Assembly (NCBI RefSeq): GCF_050611725.1
Contig: NZ_JBODJB010000001.1
Location: 310,001-374,000, forward strand
DNA: 64,000 nt
Source of the DNA: Ferruginibacter sp050611725
GTDB lineage: Bacteria > Bacteroidota > Bacteroidia > Chitinophagales > Chitinophagaceae
Reading direction: 5' to 3'
The position numbers and the translations under genes are program-made. Each line of letters starts with the position of its first letter. Position 1 is the stretch's first letter. The notes beneath the pieces are model-generated. The model was not told where the DNA came from and searched no databases. It saw nothing but the letters and a program-made list of their open reading frames with translations. Shown in pieces: positions 59,540 to 64,000 of the stretch.

Positions 59540-60418
59540 ATGAAGAAAAATTATTTACTAGCGCTAAGCCTCTTAACGGCAACAATTGCCAATGCACAAA
59601 CAAGTACCGATCAAGCAAAAAAAATTGCTGAAGACGGTGTTGCTAATCTTACCAAAACAAAAGCTGATCTAAAAGATGGCTGGACCAAAGGTGGCACCAT
59701 TAATATTGCAATAAATGAATCGGGCAGAAATGATTACTGGATAAAGGGTGGAGAAAAATTTGCTTTAGGCATAAAAGGAATTCTTGATTATAATTTCGAT
59801 AAAAAGAAAGGAAAAACAAATTGGTTGAACTCTTTTCGAGCAAGATACGGCGTTACAAGGGCTACTTCTACGGGCTCTAAATTCTTAAAAAATGACGATT
59901 ACCTGAACTTCAGTTCTATTTACGCCTCATCATTCAGTAAACAATGGAGCTATGCCGGCTTCTTTAGTTTAGAAAGTCAGTTTGAACAATACCTGATGAC
60001 ACCCGGCTACATTAAATTAGGACCGGGTGTTTTATATAAGCCCAGCGAAGCATTCAACTTATTGATCTCGCCTGCAATGGTGAACCTTACAACGAAATTT
60101 GCATCCTCCTTTAAAAATATTAATGCATTTGGAGTTGACTCAGGCAAAACCACCGACCTCGGTGTGGGTTTCTTTACACAGGCTAAATACAATAAAGACA
60201 TTGCAAAAGGTATTAACTATAAATCGGTAGCAACCGTTTATTCGAACTACTTAAATAAACCGGGCAATCTTGTGTTGGACTGGTCTAATTTATTTACCCT
60301 CACCGTAAACAAATACATTGGCACTACAGTAAGTTTTAATGCCCGTTATAACGATTTTGAGGTGGGTCGTTTTCAAACCCAACACAGTATCGGCGTGGGT
60401 TTAAGCTATAAACTATAG
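59540..60418 (+). CDS. DUF3078 outer-membrane-type protein
   Basis: A 292-residue exported protein with a signal peptide (MKKNYLLALSLLTATIANAQ). The mature part matches DUF3078, a Bacteroidota family: WTKGGTINIAINESGRNDYW, LDYNFDKKKGKTNWLNSFRA, with alternating amphipathic strands and a C-terminal strand ending GVGLSYKL. It is probably a small outer-membrane beta barrel. Function unknown. It follows mscL behind a terminator. scpA comes 129 bases downstream with its own promoter motif. Confidence 0.87.
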   Translation: MKKNYLLALSLLTATIANAQTSTDQAKKIAEDGVANLTKTKADLKDGWTKGGTINIAINESGRNDYWIKGGEKFALGIKGILDYNFDKKKGKTNWLNSFRARYGVTRATSTGSKFLKNDDYLNFSSIYASSFSKQWSYAGFFSLESQFEQYLMTPGYIKLGPGVLYKPSEAFNLLISPAMVNLTTKFASSFKNINAFGVDSGKTTDLGVGFFTQAKYNKDIAKGINYKSVATVYSNYLNKPGNLVLDWSNLFTLTVNKYIGTTVSFNARYNDFEVGRFQTQHSIGVGLSYKL

Positions 60419-60499
60419 GCTAATTTCAGGTTATAGAGGGATTTATACACATTGGTGTTATTTCGAGGTTTTTGAGCCTGAATTTTATTAACTAATTGA

Positions 60500-60507
60500 T
60501 ACATTTG
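60500..60507 (+). promoter_or_regulatory. Bacteroidota -7 promoter element for scpA
   Basis: TACATTTG matches TAnnTTTG exactly, 40 bases before the GTG start of scpA. Confidence 0.6.
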
Positions 60508-60547
60508 CCCCCAACCTGTTGGGGGCTTTTACATTAAAAATTTACAT

Positions 60548-61345
60548 GTGGCGAATACAACTTCTTATCAAATAAAACTCGATCAATTTGAAGGTCCTTT
60601 CGATCTGTTACTTTTCTTCATAGAAAGAGATGAATTGGATATTTATAATATTCCTATTACCAAGATCACCAACGACTTTTTGGATTTTATTCATCAAACA
60701 GAAAAATTGAATATTGAACTGAGCAGTGAGTTCATTTTATTCATCAGTACTTTGATGCGTATCAAAGCTAAAATGCTGATACCACGTAAAGAACTGGATG
60801 AGCAAGGAAATGAGATAGATCCAAGACAAGAACTGATCAACAAAATTCTTGAATATAAGAAATTTAAAGAGGCTTCTGCAAGAATGGCTGAAATGGAAGC
60901 TGAAAGAATGCTGATGATCAAAAGAGGTAATCTGCAAAAAGAACTGGCACAGATCGGCGAAGAAGCAGGCGAAGGAACAGAAATACAAACTGTTACTTTA
61001 TTTAAATTGATGAAGGCTTTTGAAAAGGTCATTCAAAAATTACATGAAAGAAATAATAAACCTGTGCATACAGTGGTGCAATACAATTACACCATGGAAG
61101 CCAGTAGGGAATTTATGCTAGATACTTGCAGAAAAGAAAAGACCGTAACTTTTGAAAAGATATTTGATATCTGCGAAGACAGGATACACGCTATCTTCTT
61201 GTTCCTTTCTTTGCTGGAACTGGTACAAATGAAATATATGACATTGGCTGTAGGGGAAGGCAGAAATAATTTTATCATTGAATGGAATGATGCTCGTGAG
61301 GAAGACATTGTTGGACTCTTACCAGGCGAAGAATCACTGAATTAA
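60548..61345 (+). CDS. scpA: Segregation and condensation protein A
   Basis: ScpA is the kleisin that links the SMC heads in bacterial chromosome condensation. The 265 residues show the N-terminal helix pair that binds SMC (FEGPFDLLLFFIERDELDIY, NIPITKITNDFLDFI), a central variable part and the C-terminal winged helix (TFEKIFDICEDRIHAIFLFL). The start is GTG at 60548: an ATG two bases upstream is out of frame. scpB and smc are not in the window. A perfect TTCG-loop terminator follows. Confidence 0.93.
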   Translation: MANTTSYQIKLDQFEGPFDLLLFFIERDELDIYNIPITKITNDFLDFIHQTEKLNIELSSEFILFISTLMRIKAKMLIPRKELDEQGNEIDPRQELINKILEYKKFKEASARMAEMEAERMLMIKRGNLQKELAQIGEEAGEGTEIQTVTLFKLMKAFEKVIQKLHERNNKPVHTVVQYNYTMEASREFMLDTCRKEKTVTFEKIFDICEDRIHAIFLFLSLLELVQMKYMTLAVGEGRNNFIIEWNDAREEDIVGLLPGEESLN

Positions 61346-61351
61346 AATATG

Positions 61352-61376
61352 ATCCTCCTTCGGGAGGATTTTTTTT
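61352..61376 (+). terminator. Terminator after scpA
   Basis: ATCCTCC and GGAGGAT (61352-61358 and 61363-61369) closed by a TTCG loop, a very stable tetraloop, followed by eight T. It begins seven bases after the scpA stop. Confidence 0.92.
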
Positions 61377-61445
61377 GCTATTTTGGCAGTCTGATTCAAT
61401 GGCATTAAATTTGATGTTTAAACATTGAATTTTAAATTTACAATT

Positions 61446-62162
61446 ATGAAAGCAACAATATTTAAAGCAAGCGACAGAGGCTCTGCTGATTATGGATGGT
61501 TAAAGCCCAACTATTATTTTAGTTTTAGTCAGTATCACAATCCTGAAAAAGTACACTTTGGTTTATTAAGGGTATTGAATGATGATTTCATTGCAGGTGG
61601 CGGTGTATTTCATACGCATCCGCACGACAATATGGAAATTGTTACAATACCGTTCACAGGTGCTATTCAGCATAAAGACAGTACTGGCGGACAAGGTGTG
61701 ATCAAAGCAGGTGATGTGCAAATAATGAGCGCCGGTAGCGGTATACAACATAGTGAGGCCAATGCTTCTGCCACAGACCCTGTTACATTGTTTCAAATTT
61801 GGGTATATCCAAAAGTTGAAAATATTAAACCTAGATACGATCAAAGAACATTTGACGCTAATGACAGACAAAATAAATGGCAGGTTGTTGTTAGTCCGAA
61901 TGAAGCAGATAATGCATTATGGATCAACCAGGATGCCCGTTTTGCATTAACCAACTTAACTGCTGGGAAACAAATAGAATATACAAACGCATTTAAAGGA
62001 AATGGTGTGTTTCTGGTAGTGATCAATGGCGGTGTAACTGTTGGTGATGTACAATTAGGCAAAAGAGATGCTGTTGGTATAGAAGCGGATAGTTTTACTA
62101 TTACTGCAAGTGAAGATGCAGAGTTATTGGCTATTGAAGTACCGATGGATTTTCAATCGTAA
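61446..62162 (+). CDS. Pirin family protein
   Basis: A 238-residue bicupin of the pirin (YhhW-like) group. The metal site is visible in the N-terminal cupin: FHTHPHDNMEIVTI and the downstream MSAGSGIQHSE, with further glutamate ligands. Some bacterial pirins oxidise quercetin; the native role in most bacteria is unclear. The ATG at 61446 gives the normal start (MKATIFKASDRGSADYGW). The frame is open seven codons further upstream. The gene is single and ends in a hairpin shared with the convergent transpeptidase-like gene. Confidence 0.9.
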   Translation: MKATIFKASDRGSADYGWLKPNYYFSFSQYHNPEKVHFGLLRVLNDDFIAGGGVFHTHPHDNMEIVTIPFTGAIQHKDSTGGQGVIKAGDVQIMSAGSGIQHSEANASATDPVTLFQIWVYPKVENIKPRYDQRTFDANDRQNKWQVVVSPNEADNALWINQDARFALTNLTAGKQIEYTNAFKGNGVFLVVINGGVTVGDVQLGKRDAVGIEADSFTITASEDAELLAIEVPMDFQS

Positions 62163-62168
62163 GTATTA

Positions 62169-62200
62169 TAAAAGGGTTGACAGTTGTGCCAACCCTTTTA
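62169..62200. terminator. Bidirectional terminator between pirin and transpeptidase-like genes
   Basis: Perfect 11-base arms (TAAAAGGGTTG at 62169-62179, its complement at 62190-62200) with a 10-base loop, A-rich on the left and T-rich on the right. The right arm overlaps the stop codon of the minus-strand gene (62198). Confidence 0.88.
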
Positions 62201-62851
62201 TTGATAGATATACAGTAATATTGGGTCGGTACTTTTATTGATATATTGACTTAAGGTTTGTAAGAAATTCGGTGCTACTGTAGGGCAACCCCAGCTTTCA
62301 CATATAGGAACCGGAGCGGTTTCTTCATTTGGAATACAGGAATGTGAATGCAACACTACAAAGCGATTGAATGCATTGCTGTTTGTTTTATCCAGTCCGT
62401 AAAGTTTATAAGCCAATCCGAATTTACCATCATACGGTTTACCGATTTTATACTTTCCAAGTGAACTGCACAAACTACCGGGTTCATTTGAAAATTTGAT
62501 CTCATCTGTATTATCTTTTCCGCTACCATGTGCAACCAATCCGGCTAATTCAATTGTATCATTATCAAGATCATAAACAAAAAATCTTTTTTTGCCGGAT
62601 TCGATCTTCATGTCTATCATAAAACAATACTGCTCATTGTAATGATTTGCCTTTGCATAAGCAGCAATATTTTCTGCTTTACTTTTTAATCTTGCAAGTA
62701 TTGGTTTATCGATCTCATTTTTTTTGATTACAAATGCGCCTTTATCTGCATGTTTACTGAACTTTGGTTTATACCAAAAAAAATATGCCACCGCAGAAAT
62801 GCTGATGATAAGCAAGAGAAATGTTGCTGTAAGTTTAAGGAAAAATTTCAT
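62198..62851 (-). CDS. L,D-transpeptidase-like murein protein (YkuD_2 type)
   Basis: A 217-residue protein with an N-terminal signal anchor (KFFLKLTATFLLLIISISAVAYFFW). The domain matches the YkuD-like murein L,D-transpeptidase family: a GSLCSSLGKYKIGKPYDG strand region, then FVVLHSHSCI and SWGCPTVAP with catalytic Cys189 and the HSH motif at about 168-170. Such enzymes crosslink peptidoglycan through the third residue of the stem peptide or anchor proteins. It probably acts in the periplasm. The gene is single, between the pirin and dxs genes. Confidence 0.85.
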   Translation of the reverse strand: MKFFLKLTATFLLLIISISAVAYFFWYKPKFSKHADKGAFVIKKNEIDKPILARLKSKAENIAAYAKANHYNEQYCFMIDMKIESGKKRFFVYDLDNDTIELAGLVAHGSGKDNTDEIKFSNEPGSLCSSLGKYKIGKPYDGKFGLAYKLYGLDKTNSNAFNRFVVLHSHSCIPNEETAPVPICESWGCPTVAPNFLQTLSQYINKSTDPILLYIYQ

Positions 62852-62974
62852 TGAAGGATTTTAACAGGTTTGATATAACAAAACCTATTTTCCATACAAT
62901 TTTAGCAGAGATAATTTGCAAGAAAAAGTTAATTGAGAAATCTTAACAATTTGAATAATAATCTGATTGAGGAG

Positions 62975-64000
62975 TTATTGCAGAACTTTTACGCCAACCA
63001 TTGACCTTAACGCATCGGCAATATGATTGGCATCCATACCAATCTCATCGTATAACTGTTTAGGAGTGCCGTGTTCAACCAATCTGTCGGGTATACCCAT
63101 GATCTTTACATCAGCTTTATAGCCGTGTTCGCTCATGAATTCTAAAACAGCTGAGCCGAAGCCACCAACGACAGTACCATCTTCAATGGTAATAATTTTA
63201 TTGTATTGACTGAACACTTCGTGTAACAGTTCTTCATCTAAAGGTTTGGCAAAACGCATATCATAATGAGCCGGGGTAATGCCGTCATTCTTTACATCAC
63301 GTATTGCAGCAGCAGCGAAGTTTCCGGGATGGCCGAAAGAGAGAATAGCAATTTCTTTACCATCTTTTATTTTTCGTCCTTTACCTATTTGTATTACTTC
63401 GAAAGGATATTTTTCAGCCATATTATCAGGCTGGCAATCAGCTATAACTCCTTCCCCACGTGGATAACGAATAACGATCGGATGTTTTGTACTTGCTAAC
63501 TGTGCTGTGTACATGAGGTTACGCAATTCCTTTTCGTTCATCGGTGCACTAACGATCATGTTGGGAATACAACGCATATAAGCTATATCATAACAGCCAT
63601 GATGTGTAGGGCCATCTTCTCCAACAAGCCCTGCCCTATCTAAACAAAATATTACAGGAAGGTTTTGTATGGCTACATCATGCACCACCATATCATAGGC
63701 TCTTTGCATGAACGAAGAATAAATATTACAGAACACTTTCATGCCCTGTGTTGCTAAACCGGCACTTAATGTAACGGCATGTTGTTCGCAAATACCAACA
63801 TCAAATGCCCTGTGTGGCATTTTCGCCATCATATATTTTAATGAAGAACCACTTGGCATAGCCGGTGTAATGCCCATCACTTTTTCGTTCGACTCTGCCA
63901 ACTCAATCATGGTTCGTCCAAACACATCCTGATACTTTTGCGGTTGAGGCAGATCGAATGTTTTCTTCTGTATCTCGCCGGTAACTTTATCAAACAAACC
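62975..64000 (-). CDS. dxs: 1-deoxy-D-xylulose-5-phosphate synthase, C-terminal part (cut by window edge)
   Basis: The first enzyme of the MEP isoprenoid pathway, joining pyruvate and glyceraldehyde 3-phosphate. The visible 340 residues cover the pyrimidine-binding domain (VGICEQHAVTLSAGLATQGM, YSSFMQRAYDMVVHDVAIQN, CLDRAGLVGEDGPTHHG) and the C-terminal transketolase domain (TIEDGTVVGGFGSAVLEFM). The thiamine-binding N-terminal half, about 300 residues, lies beyond position 64000, so the true start is not in the window. The reading frame is intact throughout, with no sign of truncation. Confidence 0.93.
   Translation of the reverse strand, partial: GLFDKVTGEIQKKTFDLPQPQKYQDVFGRTMIELAESNEKVMGITPAMPSGSSLKYMMAKMPHRAFDVGICEQHAVTLSAGLATQGMKVFCNIYSSFMQRAYDMVVHDVAIQNLPVIFCLDRAGLVGEDGPTHHGCYDIAYMRCIPNMIVSAPMNEKELRNLMYTAQLASTKHPIVIRYPRGEGVIADCQPDNMAEKYPFEVIQIGKGRKIKDGKEIAILSFGHPGNFAAAAIRDVKNDGITPAHYDMRFAKPLDEELLHEVFSQYNKIITIEDGTVVGGFGSAVLEFMSEHGYKADVKIMGIPDRLVEHGTPKQLYDEIGMDANHIADALRSMVGVKVLQ

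Noticed and set aside
62975..64000. A complete C-terminal-only dxs or split transketolase partner
   Set aside because: The frame runs off the window edge without a start and the motifs are those of DXS, so it is a cut gene and not the missing transketolase half.

Overview
The window is a stretch of chromosome from a member of the Bacteroidota, most likely the family Chitinophagaceae. This rests on gene content and signals: the -7 motif TAnnTTTG ahead of many genes with almost no Shine-Dalgarno sequences, a fused LpxC-FabZ, PorX (the response regulator of type IX secretion), a HmuY-like lipoprotein behind a TonB receptor, DUF3857 and DUF3078 proteins, a split transketolase and an RNase Y with a KH and an HD domain. 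The DNA is AT-rich. Nearly all genes are housekeeping. I see no prophage, transposase, CRISPR array or rRNA.

Layout. 1-13 kb: rsmE and dnaB (minus), then pheT, a coiled-coil protein and zapA (plus), two DUF3857/transglutaminase-like exported proteins and a COQ7-like di-iron protein (minus), then rny and rplS. 13-21 kb: a tiny lipoprotein, a TatA-type protein, gatA, a lytic transglycosylase and two large paralogous surface proteins built of 17-residue repeats with a C-terminal S74-type chaperone domain. 21-33 kb, mostly minus: pabB, an extremely acidic protein, purA, clpX, an unusual ABC ATPase (plus), an FG-GAP-type exported protein, two clpP genes, tig and tRNA-Leu. 33-44.7 kb: the (p)ppGpp synthetase/hydrolase, then acyl-CoA dehydrogenase, helix-hairpin-helix and metallo-beta-lactamase-fold genes, porX, an HD phosphohydrolase, lpxD and lpxC/fabZ. 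44.7-54 kb: a TonB receptor plus HmuY-like pair, ileS, a DksA-like protein with a histone-H1-like tail, rbfA and a LolC/E-type permease. 54-64 kb: transketolase N-subunit, a WecA-type transferase, frr, a sterol-desaturase-like enzyme, an EamA transporter, mscL, a DUF3078 protein, scpA, a pirin, an L,D-transpeptidase-like protein and the C-terminal half of dxs, cut by the window edge.

Several genes form recognisable working groups: tig-clpP-clpP with clpX nearby (protein quality control), lpxD-lpxC/fabZ (lipid A), the receptor-lipoprotein pair (probable heme uptake), and ileS-dksA-like-rbfA (translation).

The most unusual structure lies between the genes. The intergenic gaps carry several families of long inverted repeats made of near-tandem short words, usually just after a stop codon and often just before a TAnnTTTG promoter. 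One word-type sequence shared by two loci lies inside the gatA reading frame, and a compositionally similar in-frame stretch lies inside ileS. No complete new defence or biosynthetic system is visible. The leading candidates for follow-up are the repeat families, the repeat-built surface protein pair, the active/inactive transglutaminase-like pair and the DksA-like fusion.
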